Shown one piece after another: positions 35,061 through 43,810 of a DNA stretch of 64,000 bases; within the stretch, counting starts at the first letter, position 1, and each line of letters begins with the position of its first letter. The stretch is taken from the NCBI GenBank assembly GCA_030427245.1, contig JAUHXA010000011.1, positions 78,515 through 142,514 of the forward strand, written 5' to 3'. Below the pieces are notes generated by a model. That model was not told the DNA's origin. It saw only the letters and a list, made by a program, of their open reading frames with translations, and did no database searches. Made by a program: the position numbers and the translations under genes. The DNA is from Bacteroidia bacterium. Lineage in GTDB: Bacteria > Bacteroidota > Bacteroidia > Chitinophagales > UBA2359.

Positions 35061-36431
35061 TTATTGAAATAAATTGGTATAAACTTCCTGCACATTGCTT
35101 ACCTGCACTAATTTGATATCGTATTTGTCTGGATTCAAACCTTTATTGCTGGAGGAAACAAACATTTTTTTGAAGCCCAGTTTATCTGCCTCCAATATTC
35201 GCTGCTCGATTCGATTGACACTCCGTACCTCACCCGAAAGCCCGACTTCTCCTGCAAAACACACATTACTCGGCACAGTCACATCTTCAAATGAGGACAA
35301 CAGAGCACATATAATGGCGAGGTCAATAGCTGGGTCTTCGACTTTAATGCCGCCTGTGATGTTGGTAAAAACGTCTTTGTCACCAAATCGAAAACCGCAC
35401 TTTTTCTCCAATACTGCCAAGAGCATATTCAGCCGTCGACTGTCAAAACCCGTAGCAGAACGTTGAGGTGTACCATAAGCGGAACGGCTCACCAATGCCT
35501 GTGTCTCAATCAACAAAGGTCTCATCCCTTCAATCGTAGCCGCAATACAAATCCCACTCAATTGATCGCTGTTTTCGGAAATCAACAGTTCGGAAGGATT
35601 GGTCACTTGCCGCAATCCATCGTGTAACATTTCGTAAATACCTAATTCGGCAGTCGAACCAAAACGGTTTTTTTTGGTGCGGAGCAATCGGTAGGCATAG
35701 TGGTGTTGTCCTTCAAATTGAAGCACGGTGTCGACCATGTGTTCCAGTACTTTTGGTCCTGCAATATTACCTTCTTTGGTGATGTGGCCAATGAGGAAAA
35801 CGGGAGTGTGGGTTTCTTTGGCGAATCGCTGCAATTCGCCCGCACATTCTCGAATCTGTGATACGCTGCCTGCCGTTGATTCCATTGCAGGGGAATAGAG
35901 GGTTTGAATCGAGTCAATGACACACAAATCAGGGCGATTGGATTTGAGTTGTTTGAAGATATTGTAGAGATTGGTTTCGGTCAGAATCAAGCAGTCTTTG
36001 TTTTTTACACCAATTCTGTCTGCCCGCATTTTGATTTGAGAAGCACTTTCCTCACCACTGACATAGAGGATTTTTACGCCTCGCAAGTGAATCGCTATTT
36101 GCAGCATCAAAGTAGATTTGCCAATGCCAGGTTCGCCTCCCAGTAAAATAATGGCACCAGGAACGATGCCCCCTCCAAGTACTCGGTTAAGTTCGTGATC
36201 ATCGCTTACTATTCGCCTTTCTTGCACGCTTTCAATGGCTTCAATACTAACAGCGGATGCTAATTGGTGTTTGTCAATGTCTGATAATCGTGTGTTTTTA
36301 GGACTTGTTTTGGGTTCTACTATTTCTTCTACATACGTATTCCACTCTTCACAAGCAGAACATTTTCCCATCCATTTTGGAGAAGTCGTGCCACAGTTTT
36401 GGCAGACATACCGGGTTTTTACTTTAGCCAT
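35061..36431 (-). CDS. radA: DNA repair protein RadA (Sms)
   Basis: 456 residues from ATG 36431 (MAKVKTRYVCQNCG); a TTG at 36455 adds eight. The N-terminal C4 zinc finger uses Cys10, Cys13, Cys24 and Cys27. The RecA-like core has Walker A GGEPGIGKST, the RadA-specific KNRFG motif in KKNRFGS, and a Walker B in LCVIDSIQT. The C-terminal Lon-like domain begins near residue 290. RadA is a branch-migration helicase in recombination. Length and motifs are normal. Monocistronic. Confidence 0.95.
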   Translation of the reverse strand: MAKVKTRYVCQNCGTTSPKWMGKCSACEEWNTYVEEIVEPKTSPKNTRLSDIDKHQLASAVSIEAIESVQERRIVSDDHELNRVLGGGIVPGAIILLGGEPGIGKSTLMLQIAIHLRGVKILYVSGEESASQIKMRADRIGVKNKDCLILTETNLYNIFKQLKSNRPDLCVIDSIQTLYSPAMESTAGSVSQIRECAGELQRFAKETHTPVFLIGHITKEGNIAGPKVLEHMVDTVLQFEGQHHYAYRLLRTKKNRFGSTAELGIYEMLHDGLRQVTNPSELLISENSDQLSGICIAATIEGMRPLLIETQALVSRSAYGTPQRSATGFDSRRLNMLLAVLEKKCGFRFGDKDVFTNITGGIKVEDPAIDLAIICALLSSFEDVTVPSNVCFAGEVGLSGEVRSVNRIEQRILEADKLGFKKMFVSSSNKGLNPDKYDIKLVQVSNVQEVYTNLFQ

Positions 36432-36568
36432 GTTTTCATTTTTTTCTTTTAACAAGCAGAGTAAGTAATTGATTCCTTTTCTGTGACTATTTCACTAAAA
36501 AATCGTCTAATCAAACGTCTTTGGGACAGTTAGTCTTTTATTAAATATCCAATAAATAAACAATAACA

Positions 36569-37048
36569 ATGTTAGATCAAATTATTCAATTAGCGAAAGA
36601 ACAAGGTACGGCTTATTTTAAAAACCAAACGAATGTACCGAATGAACAAGCAGAAGAAGCCGCTGAAACAGCAGGAGAATCTATTTTTGAAGGTTTGAAA
36701 GACCAAGTATTAAGTGGGAATTTGAGTGGAGTAAAAGATTTGTTGTCTGGCAATGCCAAAATGGATAGTAGTAATCCTATTGTTGGACAAATCATCAGCA
36801 TGTTTACTTCAAAATTGAGTGGCAAATCTGGTATTTCTAATGATGTTGCAGAAAATGCTGCTCAAGGTGGTATTCCCAATTTGTTGCAGTCTTTGATTGG
36901 AAAATTCATGTCGACAGACAAAGCTGATAGCGGATTTGATGTAGCTGAATTGGCAAAATCTGTGATGGGAGACAAAATCGAAGATACAGTTGACGATTTA
37001 AAAGAAAGTCTTGGCGGTATGTTGGGAGGATTTTTTGGGAAGAAATAG
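36569..37048 (+). CDS. Small Ala/Gly-rich protein of unknown function (DUF937-like)
   Basis: 159 residues with no signal peptide. It begins MLDQIIQLAKEQGTAYF and ends with a Gly-rich MLGGFFGKK. The alternating QxxxSKLSGKSGI and LLQSLIGKFMS helices recall DUF937 proteins, a recognition I hold loosely. Probably helical and cytoplasmic. It precedes a DUF4332 gene by 90 bp on the same strand, and both end at the shared terminator at 37566, so they may form an operon. Confidence 0.75.
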   Translation: MLDQIIQLAKEQGTAYFKNQTNVPNEQAEEAAETAGESIFEGLKDQVLSGNLSGVKDLLSGNAKMDSSNPIVGQIISMFTSKLSGKSGISNDVAENAAQGGIPNLLQSLIGKFMSTDKADSGFDVAELAKSVMGDKIEDTVDDLKESLGGMLGGFFGKK

Positions 37049-37138
37049 TATATTTGTCCATCTAATTTTTATCAATCATATTTCTTAATCAAAGGAGGTT
37101 ATCCCAACTTCCTAAAGTCAAAAAAAAGTAATCGTATT

Positions 37139-37546
37139 ATGGCTTACAAAATCACAGACATTGAAGGTATTGGTCCTGTAATGGAAGAAAAGTTAGCTAC
37201 AGCAGGCATTAAGACTGTTGAAGGTTTGCTTGAAAAAGGCGCTTCTAAAAAAGGACGAACTGAGTTGGCTGCAACTACTGGTATTGATGCCAAGAAATTA
37301 TTGGTTTTCGTGAACAATGCGGATTTGTTCAGAGTGAAAGGAGTATCAAGCCAATATGCTGAACTGTTGAAAGCTTCTGGTGTAGATACCGTGAAGGAAC
37401 TTCGCAACCGCAAACCTGAAAATCTTCAGGCTAAAATGGCTGAGGTAAATGAGGCAAAAAAGCTGGTTCGTCAAGTACCTTCTGTTAAGCAAGTGGAAGG
37501 ATATGTGAATCACGCTAAGGAGTTGGATCCTGTGGTGACTCACTAA
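37139..37546 (+). CDS. DUF4332 helix-hairpin-helix protein
   Basis: 135 residues. It contains two HhH-like repeats: DIEGIGPVMEEKLATAGIKTVEGLL and LFRVKGVSSQYAELLKASGVDTVKELR. HhH motifs bind the DNA backbone, but DUF4332 proteins have no demonstrated role. No signal peptide. A purine-rich AGGAGG at 37094, about 40 bp before the ATG, is too far to be its ribosome binding site. The gene is terminated by a strong hairpin. Confidence 0.88.
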   Translation: MAYKITDIEGIGPVMEEKLATAGIKTVEGLLEKGASKKGRTELAATTGIDAKKLLVFVNNADLFRVKGVSSQYAELLKASGVDTVKELRNRKPENLQAKMAEVNEAKKLVRQVPSVKQVEGYVNHAKELDPVVTH

Positions 37547-37565
37547 GTTTTCCGAATAGAAGATA

Positions 37566-37600
37566 AAGGGCGTAATATTTTGAGTATTACGCCCTTTTTT
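37566..37600. terminator. Bidirectional rho-independent terminator
   Basis: AAGGGCGTAATA and TATTACGCCCTT form a 12-bp stem with a 7-nt loop, followed by TTTTTT. It separates the convergent 37139-37546 (+) and 37623-38054 (-) genes and can serve both. Confidence 0.93.
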
Positions 37601-37622
37601 GATGAATCCTCAATAGGGTATT

Positions 37623-38054
37623 TTAAAAAGCATATCGTATTGAGAAAGCCCCTCCTGTTGAAAACCTAAGATTGGATCGCCAAAAATAAATCGTAGGCTT
37701 TACATCAATCGCAAAGACAATCGGTGCATCGGGCGTATATTCCAAACCAAATATGGCATCGGCTCCTACGTTCAAATCTTCTCTCCAAACTCCTGCATGT
37801 CCCCCCAATCCATAAAAAATGTTGAGACTGTAATCCAGTGCTTCTGCATGAAGTTCAATTAATCCTGTGACAGTGACACCATTTTGTCCACCTCCCACTA
37901 TCAATTCAAAAGCGGTATTGCTACCTGTAAACTGTTTGTAAGTGACTCCAGCAGGAAATCCAAACCGTACCCCAAATGCACTATCATAGTTTTGGGCATG
38001 AGATACACTATGCAGGCTTAGCAAACAGGCAATTAAAAAAAGTAATTTTTTCAT
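37623..38054 (-). CDS. Small secreted outer-membrane-type protein of unknown function
   Basis: 143 residues with a signal peptide (MKKLLFLIACLLSLHSVSHAQ). The mature part consists of alternating hydrophobic/aromatic strands (FGVRFGFPAGVTYKQF, LELIVGGGQNGVT, FYGLGGHAGVW) and ends with the aromatic Phe in SIRYAF. This fits a small beta-barrel, possibly eight strands. No family name recognised. It is divergent from the histidine kinase gene. Confidence 0.75.
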   Translation of the reverse strand: MKKLLFLIACLLSLHSVSHAQNYDSAFGVRFGFPAGVTYKQFTGSNTAFELIVGGGQNGVTVTGLIELHAEALDYSLNIFYGLGGHAGVWREDLNVGADAIFGLEYTPDAPIVFAIDVKPTIYFWRSNLRFSTGGAFSIRYAF

Positions 38055-38194
38055 ACTTATCTTTTATTAGAGTTTAATAATTAAAAACGTAGGTTTTATT
38101 GTTAATTTAGTCGCAATCTAAAGACAAATATTAAGTAATTTAGTTGCTTATGCCCCATAAACATCAACTTCCAGCTTTTCGTTATTATTTATTG

Positions 38195-39241
38195 ATGAAA
38201 AATGTAACTCCCAATCAATTAGCCTATTTTATTGCTGCTATTTTAGGTCTATCTTGTTTACTAATCAACCTTTTGCTCATCTTTTTTTTCCAGTTATCTA
38301 TAGCATGGTACTGGGCATTGGTAATAGCTGCCTTTACAAGCCTGATTGGATACCTTCTGTTTTACATTGCCTTAGAGCGGTTTATCTATCGAAAAATCAA
38401 ATTGATTTACAAACATATCCACCGACTAAAGCAACCTAAAAAAAATATGGGAGAAAGTATTGACTTAAACGAAAACATTCTCGATCAAGTAGAAATGCAG
38501 GTGTTGGAATGGACTGCAGAGAAAAAAGAGGAAGTAGATGCGCTGAAAAAATTAGAAACGTATCGGCGTGAATTCCTCGGTAATGTATCTCATGAGCTTA
38601 AAACTCCGATTTTCAACATGCAAGGGTATCTGCTTACCCTCATTGATGGAGGCATTGACGACCATAAAATTAACATGAAATACCTTCACAAGGCGGCTCA
38701 AAATGTAGAGCGATTGAGTGCAATCGTGAATGATTTGGAGATAGTGAGCAGACATGAGGTTGGTGAACTTAAACTCAACAAAGCTCCCTTCAATATTGCT
38801 GAACTCGTAGAAGAAATTTTTGAAACAATGGAAATGATGGCAGATGCCAATGATGTAGAATTGAGCTTTAAAAAAGGCTCTCAAACTTCAATGATGGTGA
38901 ATGCTGACCGAGAGCGGATTCACCAAGTTCTTACCAACCTTATTTCTAATTCTATCAACTACGGTAAGGAGAATGGCAAAACCAAAGTAGGGATTTATGA
39001 CATGGACAAATACGCCCTCATTGAAGTAACCGACAATGGTTTAGGAATTGCAGAAAAACACCTACCTCGTCTTTTTGAGCGTTTTTATCGAGTCGATCCT
39101 GCTCGTTCAAGGGCAAAAGGTGGTTCGGGTTTAGGACTTTCTATTGTCAAGCATCTCATTGAAGCCCATCACCAAACCATTCATGTCCGCAGCAAGGAAG
39201 GGCTCGGAACGACTTTTGGGTTTACTTTGGCGAAGGCTTAA
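38195..39241 (+). CDS. Sensor histidine kinase (PhoR-like, orphan)
   Basis: 348 residues from ATG 38195 (MKNVTPNQLAYFIAAILG), which matches the usual start of this Bacteroidota kinase group; an in-frame ATG at 38150 would add 15. Two transmembrane helices (about 8-55) are followed by a HAMP-like linker. The H-box is LGNVSHELKTPIFNMQGYL. The N-box is ISNSINYGKENG, the G1 box is DNGLGI and the G2 box is GGSGLGLSIV. No response regulator gene adjoins it, so its partner is elsewhere. There is no large periplasmic sensor domain, so the input is probably membrane- or cytoplasm-based. Confidence 0.9.
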   Translation: MKNVTPNQLAYFIAAILGLSCLLINLLLIFFFQLSIAWYWALVIAAFTSLIGYLLFYIALERFIYRKIKLIYKHIHRLKQPKKNMGESIDLNENILDQVEMQVLEWTAEKKEEVDALKKLETYRREFLGNVSHELKTPIFNMQGYLLTLIDGGIDDHKINMKYLHKAAQNVERLSAIVNDLEIVSRHEVGELKLNKAPFNIAELVEEIFETMEMMADANDVELSFKKGSQTSMMVNADRERIHQVLTNLISNSINYGKENGKTKVGIYDMDKYALIEVTDNGLGIAEKHLPRLFERFYRVDPARSRAKGGSGLGLSIVKHLIEAHHQTIHVRSKEGLGTTFGFTLAKA

Positions 39242-39431
39242 TACAAGAAGTGTGAAGTGAGAGACAAGAGGTAAGAAATATATCAATCTCACCTCAAAAT
39301 CTTGTAACCTTACAGCTTGAACTCAAATCATACCAATCCACATTGGAAAATCATACTTTAGCGTTTTACAAGCAACTAATTACCAAATCGATAGGCCGAT
39401 TAGTATTTAATATTGCTCATACGGCTTAGTA

Positions 39432-41018
39432 TTACAATCCTACCACCACAGTGTCTTCGTGATAGACCACCGAATACTTCAAATCAATTATCTTCTCCAC
39501 TCCTGCTTCCATGTTGAACTGCCACTCCAAATGCCCCAAATCATTCTTTTTTAAGGCTTCCGTATCGGCTTCGTAAACAGGCTCGATGAGTTCTACTTCA
39601 ATATCGTTGTCATTCGAGACAGGAATTTGATTGTGGACTGTTAGTTGAATCGCCCGCTTTTTTGAGTTGGTTATAGTTGTTTGGTAAGCATAGAGCATTT
39701 TCTCTTTATTTTTGATAAACCCAACTGTCTTGCGAAGATTTTGAAGGGTTTTGTAGACTACTTTCACCGCTTCATCAATGCCCAAACCAACTTCAAAATT
39801 TGCGCTTGAAGCTGTAAAAGGAATATTGGATTTCGCTACAAAGTGATTGTCCATGAAAATGTTAGATGAGCCCGATAACAGAGGATAGTCACTGTCATTC
39901 GTGATTTTGGCTTTCAAATAGGCATGTGAAGATTTGGAAGGAACAGCAATGTGGACAAATTCGGTCTTGTAAACTCGCTCCAAAATATTGACCTGTTGAG
40001 GCTGATTGTCGCTCAAAATAGTAGTTTTACTACCTACTCCAAAAACAACCGATGCTGCTTTTGTGTCAACTGTTACTTCTTCACGTTCCATAGGTTCTTC
40101 GGCTACTTCTTCCTCTTCATAAAGCGATTTATCCTTTTTTTCAGATATGGCTCCACTCATCATCGGACTCATTTCGGAGCGTCTCTTGCTGTATTTAGGA
40201 GGTGAATATTTACTCAAAAACCAACTACCCAATTGAGGAGGTTCACCGCTAATATGTGGTTTGGCAGTCGAAAGCTGCAAGCTCACTTCTTCCCAATCCT
40301 CGCCTGTTCGCTGACTCACCATTGCCTTGTATGCCAAAGAAACTTCGTTGGAATTGCTATCCACTCGCACATCATATGCAGGATACCAAGCTGCCCCATA
40401 TACAATGTAGGATAACTTTAAAGTGACCTCTTCCTCGCCTTTTGCTTCCAAAACCACTTGAACCTGCTTTTTGGATTTGGTCGTTGTTTGTCCAAGCGAA
40501 TTTCTTTCTCGATTTAATTTGTCTAATTCTTGCTGAATCTGATGCACTTCTTTTTGAACACTCAAAATATCTGCGTCAATTTTGGTCAATTGTGTTTGGT
40601 GTAAATCAATCATTTGCAGCCATTTTTCGGGCTGTAAACTGGCCGCTTCCTTAGATTTTTCGGAAGTAGCGGTGATTTTCGCTGCAATATTTTCGACCAA
40701 TAGACGGGCACTTTCCAACCGTTTGGTTTTCATCTGCAATGCCTTTGTTTTATTTTGGAGTTCCGTTTGTTGTTTTTGCAGTTCCTCCAAACGCTCATTT
40801 TGATTCACTGTAAAGTGCTTGGTTTCCAGCTTTACATCCTTCAATAGGGCATTGCCAGCCCCTGTCACTTGCAGGCTGTTTGCTTCGATTCGTTCAGGTA
40901 AGGTATCAAATACAATGATTTGAATACCTGCTTCAAGCTTTGTTTTTCCGATTCGACTTACTTGTGCACGGTCACTAAAAACTGTGACCTGTGTAATTTT
41001 AGAGTTAAGGGTTTTCAT
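39432..41018 (-). CDS. DUF4139 / mucoidy-inhibitor MuiA-like protein
   Basis: 528 residues. The N-terminal domain (ITQVTVFSDRAQVSRIGKTKL) is followed by a coiled-coil (about 85-185, rich in Q, K and E), and the DUF4139 domain (YGAAWYPAYDVRVDSNSNEVSLAYKAMVSQRTGEDWEEVSLQLSTAKP). A Gly/acidic linker with MSPMMSGA lies at about 285-330. The family includes MuiA-like proteins whose biochemical function is unknown. No signal peptide was seen. A purine-poor intergenic gap of about 108 bp separates it from the divergent membrane protein gene. Confidence 0.85.
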   Translation of the reverse strand: MKTLNSKITQVTVFSDRAQVSRIGKTKLEAGIQIIVFDTLPERIEANSLQVTGAGNALLKDVKLETKHFTVNQNERLEELQKQQTELQNKTKALQMKTKRLESARLLVENIAAKITATSEKSKEAASLQPEKWLQMIDLHQTQLTKIDADILSVQKEVHQIQQELDKLNRERNSLGQTTTKSKKQVQVVLEAKGEEEVTLKLSYIVYGAAWYPAYDVRVDSNSNEVSLAYKAMVSQRTGEDWEEVSLQLSTAKPHISGEPPQLGSWFLSKYSPPKYSKRRSEMSPMMSGAISEKKDKSLYEEEEVAEEPMEREEVTVDTKAASVVFGVGSKTTILSDNQPQQVNILERVYKTEFVHIAVPSKSSHAYLKAKITNDSDYPLLSGSSNIFMDNHFVAKSNIPFTASSANFEVGLGIDEAVKVVYKTLQNLRKTVGFIKNKEKMLYAYQTTITNSKKRAIQLTVHNQIPVSNDNDIEVELIEPVYEADTEALKKNDLGHLEWQFNMEAGVEKIIDLKYSVVYHEDTVVVGL

Positions 41019-41125
41019 GTTTATTTTTATATTTTAGCTGTTATCTTGGATGAAATAAAAAGCGACTTTTAGACAAAAACGTTTCAAAAACTGAATAAAT
41101 TATAAAAAAAGATAAATTTACTGCA

Positions 41126-41536
41126 ATGAATGATTTATTACAGCAATTACTCTCAACAGACTCAAAGTTGTTAATGATTTATGTAATTGTGTATTTTTTT
41201 TGGGGAATATTGATGCACAATTTTGGGATTTATACTCGCATTGCTCGGTTTCGTTATTGGTGGCAAATCATCACTTGCTATATTTTCTATATGATACCCA
41301 TTTCCATCTTATTGAGGGATTTAGCGTGGTACGAGCAGTATGTATATGGCTTGTTTTTTATGGGGATTTTGGAGTTTGCAGGTTATTGGCTCAAAACTTC
41401 TATTGCCTTTGAAAACAATGTTTTAGAACGTTTTTTTGGAGTCCATAACTTTACACTTGGTATGACCCTATTTTTTGCAGCTTATTTTCCATTGGGAAAT
41501 GCTTTGGTGGAGCTGTTAGCAGATTTGATGCCTTAG
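41126..41536 (+). CDS. Small integral membrane protein of unknown function
   Basis: 136 residues with four predicted hydrophobic segments: LLMIYVIVYFFWGILM, IITCYIFYMIPISIL, YVYGLFFMGILEFAGYW and MTLFFAAYFPLGNALV. Charged residues cluster between helices 2 and 3. No family recognised. Terminated by the hairpin at 41679-41728. Confidence 0.75.
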   Translation: MNDLLQQLLSTDSKLLMIYVIVYFFWGILMHNFGIYTRIARFRYWWQIITCYIFYMIPISILLRDLAWYEQYVYGLFFMGILEFAGYWLKTSIAFENNVLERFFGVHNFTLGMTLFFAAYFPLGNALVELLADLMP

Positions 41537-41678
41537 TTATGATACAATCTTCTATTTTAGCGAATTACGTAGGGCTCATGATTATATGATTTATTGAGGT
41601 AAGATTTTCAAAACTAAAACATCACAAGCCAGGTTTTATCTCTCTTAAATTCTACTTCTCTCACTTCAAATGGCTTAA

Positions 41679-41728
41679 AACAGCAAAGGACAGCCTCTTA
41701 AAGACTGCCCTTTGCTGTTTTTTTTTAA
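41679..41728. terminator. Bidirectional rho-independent terminator
   Basis: AACAGCAAAGG (41679-41689) pairs with CCTTTGCTGTT (41709-41719), with a partial inner stem and a following T9 run. It lies between the convergent membrane protein gene (41536) and the ECF sigma factor gene (41749). Confidence 0.92.
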
Positions 41729-41748
41729 CTTCTAAAATAACTTTTATT

Positions 41749-42279
41749 TTACTGTTGTGCGACTTGTTCCTCTTGTGCTTGTGAGTAAGTTTCTAAAGTG
41801 TCGCTCAGTTGTTTTCTTGCCAAGAAAATTCTGCTTTTGACCGTACCCAAAGGCACCTCCAAAGCATCGGCAATTTCGTGGTATTTGAAGCCTTGATACA
41901 TCATCCAAAACGGAGTTCGATACCTATCTGGAAGACCTTCTAAAGCTCTATCAATGTCCTCTACCACAAAGTTAGAAGGGGCATCGTTGTTGACCGTTTT
42001 TGCCGTATTCATCAAATAAGACTGATCTGTGTTGTCAAAAATGGTGTTTTGACGTACTTTTTTACGGTAGTTATTGATAAAAATATTACGCATAATGGTA
42101 TAAAGCCACGCCTTTAGATTGGTATTGTGGCGGTATTTATCTCTATTGGTCAATGCCTTTAATATGGTTTCTTGCAACAAGTCATTGGCATCTTCCAAGC
42201 TTCTTGTCAGTTTTACGGCATAGGGTTTTAGAGACCCATACATACCCGTAATGGAACGATTAAATTCTATTGCAGACAT
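41749..42279 (-). CDS. RNA polymerase ECF sigma factor (sigma-24-like)
   Basis: 176 residues from ATG 42279 (MSAIEFNRSI); TTG 42288 adds three. Sigma region 2 is LTRSLEDANDLLQETILKALTNRDKYRHNTNLKAWLYTIMRN, including the DANDLLQE core and NLKAWLYTI. Region 4.2 is LPDRYRTPFWMMYQGFKYHEIADALEVPLGTVKSRIFLARKQL, with the helix-turn-helix. This sequence type is a widespread Bacteroidota sigma factor. No anti-sigma gene is beside it. The 718-bp upstream region contains the MITE. Confidence 0.93.
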   Translation of the reverse strand: MSAIEFNRSITGMYGSLKPYAVKLTRSLEDANDLLQETILKALTNRDKYRHNTNLKAWLYTIMRNIFINNYRKKVRQNTIFDNTDQSYLMNTAKTVNNDAPSNFVVEDIDRALEGLPDRYRTPFWMMYQGFKYHEIADALEVPLGTVKSRIFLARKQLSDTLETYSQAQEEQVAQQ

Positions 42280-42288
42280 ATTTTTCAA

Positions 42289-42997
42289 TCTTTTAAGGTT
42301 AAAGTCATCTCCTATTTAATTTTTCGTTGTCGAAAAAAGCAAACATTGTGGGAGTAATGTTATTAGGAGTGTTATCTATCATTATTTACGAGAAAACCCC
42401 CCACTTAGGTTGTTTCATTTTCCTTTTTCTCGTTGGATAGAGTTCATCAAAAATGATGTTCTCTCTTTTTGAAAGTGTAAAAAGGTTCTTATAATATTCT
42501 TTTTTTTGGATTAAAACATTTGTCTATGTTGCAAAATTGCTTCATCTTCTTCAAAGAAACTGTCAGATAATGAACTTTTTGTCAATTCTACATAAGTTGT
42601 ATGATGAAAATAAAGTATGTTCTTTGAGCCTACGTTTCGGTAACTTCATTTGGTGATAAAAAAATTAGTGTATAATTTTAAATATCAAGAATAAATGAGT
42701 TTAAAAATAAAATTATTCTATTTTTTTAAAATTTATTCAAAAAACGTTATGTAATGAAATGGTCTTTCGATTGCGAGTTATTCAATAAAAGTCCATTTTT
42801 GTTATTGCAAAGTGCTCTGAAATGCAATATTACCGAAACGTAGGTTTGAGGTTGAAATCTTAGAGATTCCATCCCTTATACACTACAACCATGAAAAAAT
42901 GAAAAAAGTTTCATAAGTTCTAATATTAACAAATTTTAACGCCAAAGCGATAATTAATACAATTTACTAAAAAAAAATGACTTAATCAAAGGTTTTT
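42289..42997. other. 709-bp gene-free region containing a MITE
   Basis: AT-rich, no coding frame of any length. It holds the ECF sigma factor promoter on the left and, from 42629 to 42844, the miniature inverted-repeat element annotated separately. The remaining 40% shows no clear structure. Confidence 0.7.
42623..42850. mobile_element. Miniature inverted-repeat transposable element (MITE) with 6-bp target duplication
   Basis: CCTACGTTTCGGTAA at 42629-42643 is the exact reverse complement of TTACCGAAACGTAGG at 42830-42844, giving 15-bp terminal inverted repeats around a 186-bp AT-rich interior with no ORF. Immediately outside, TTTGAG occurs on both sides in direct orientation (42623-42628 and 42845-42850), as expected for a target-site duplication. 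Element length is 216 bp. No transposase of matching ends is in the window; the transposase family is not identified. IS630 elements make TA duplications, so the transposase at the right end of the window is not the obvious helper. Confidence 0.85.
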
Positions 42998-43636
42998 TTA
43001 CTGCAAAAACGGATTATATTGTTTTTCGTGTCCAATAGTCGTTTCTGGTCCATGTCCTGAATATACTTTCACCTCATCAGGAAGGGTAAACAAATTTGTT
43101 TTAATACTTTTGATGAGGGTAGTAAAATCTCCGCCTGGTAAATCTGTTCTTCCAATACTTTCATAAAACAAAACGTCTCCTGCAATCACAAATTGGTCAG
43201 CTACGCTATAAAAGGATAAACTTGCAGGGGAATGACCTGGCGTAAAGAATATTTGCAAACTCGATTCGCCAAATGTCAATTCTTGCCCTTCCTCTAAAAA
43301 TACACTTGGTAAAGGCGAGGGTTCAACTGCAATGCCATACATTTGACCAACCCTTTCTACCGATTGCAAAACAGGTAATTCTCCTCTATGGATAGCTAAT
43401 TCTAAGCCATATCGTTCCATTACAAACTTATTTCCAAAAACATGGTCAATATGACAGTGAGTGTTCACCAATAATTCGGGTTTTAAGTCTAAATCGGCAA
43501 TAACGTCAGTCAACCTTTGTTGTTCATTGGGCGTTTGGCAGCCTGGATCGAAAATAACACAAGCTTTGGTGTTATCGTATACAAGATAGGTGTTCTCCTG
43601 AAAGGGGTTGAAGGTAAATTTTAAAACTTGTATCAT
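42998..43636 (-). CDS. MBL-fold metallo-hydrolase (glyoxalase II-like)
   Basis: 212 residues. The metal-binding HxHxDH motif is THCHIDHVFG, with further ligands in FTPGHSPASL, VIAGDVLFY and YSGHGPETTIG. The fold and length match the small single-domain hydroxyacylglutathione-hydrolase-like family. Cytoplasmic. The substrate may be a thioester, but many such proteins are uncharacterised. Monocistronic and divergent from the large membrane protein gene. Confidence 0.9.
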   Translation of the reverse strand: MIQVLKFTFNPFQENTYLVYDNTKACVIFDPGCQTPNEQQRLTDVIADLDLKPELLVNTHCHIDHVFGNKFVMERYGLELAIHRGELPVLQSVERVGQMYGIAVEPSPLPSVFLEEGQELTFGESSLQIFFTPGHSPASLSFYSVADQFVIAGDVLFYESIGRTDLPGGDFTTLIKSIKTNLFTLPDEVKVYSGHGPETTIGHEKQYNPFLQ

Positions 43637-43810
43637 GTTTTTTGTGTTAAATAGGTTATCTTAGTCAAATCAAAATTTAAACTTGCAAAAAAGTCGTCTT
43701 GCTGATACACAGCTCGCAACTAAACAAGAAAGCTGCAAGTTAAGAATATTGTTGTTTTAGCTTAATGAATAACATGCAAAAACCATCTAACAATTAATAC
43801 ATTCGTGCTT

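Noticed and set aside
42998..43636. Beta-lactamase activity for the MBL-fold protein
   Set aside because: Length and the motif spacing fit the glyoxalase II-like group; there is no signal peptide.
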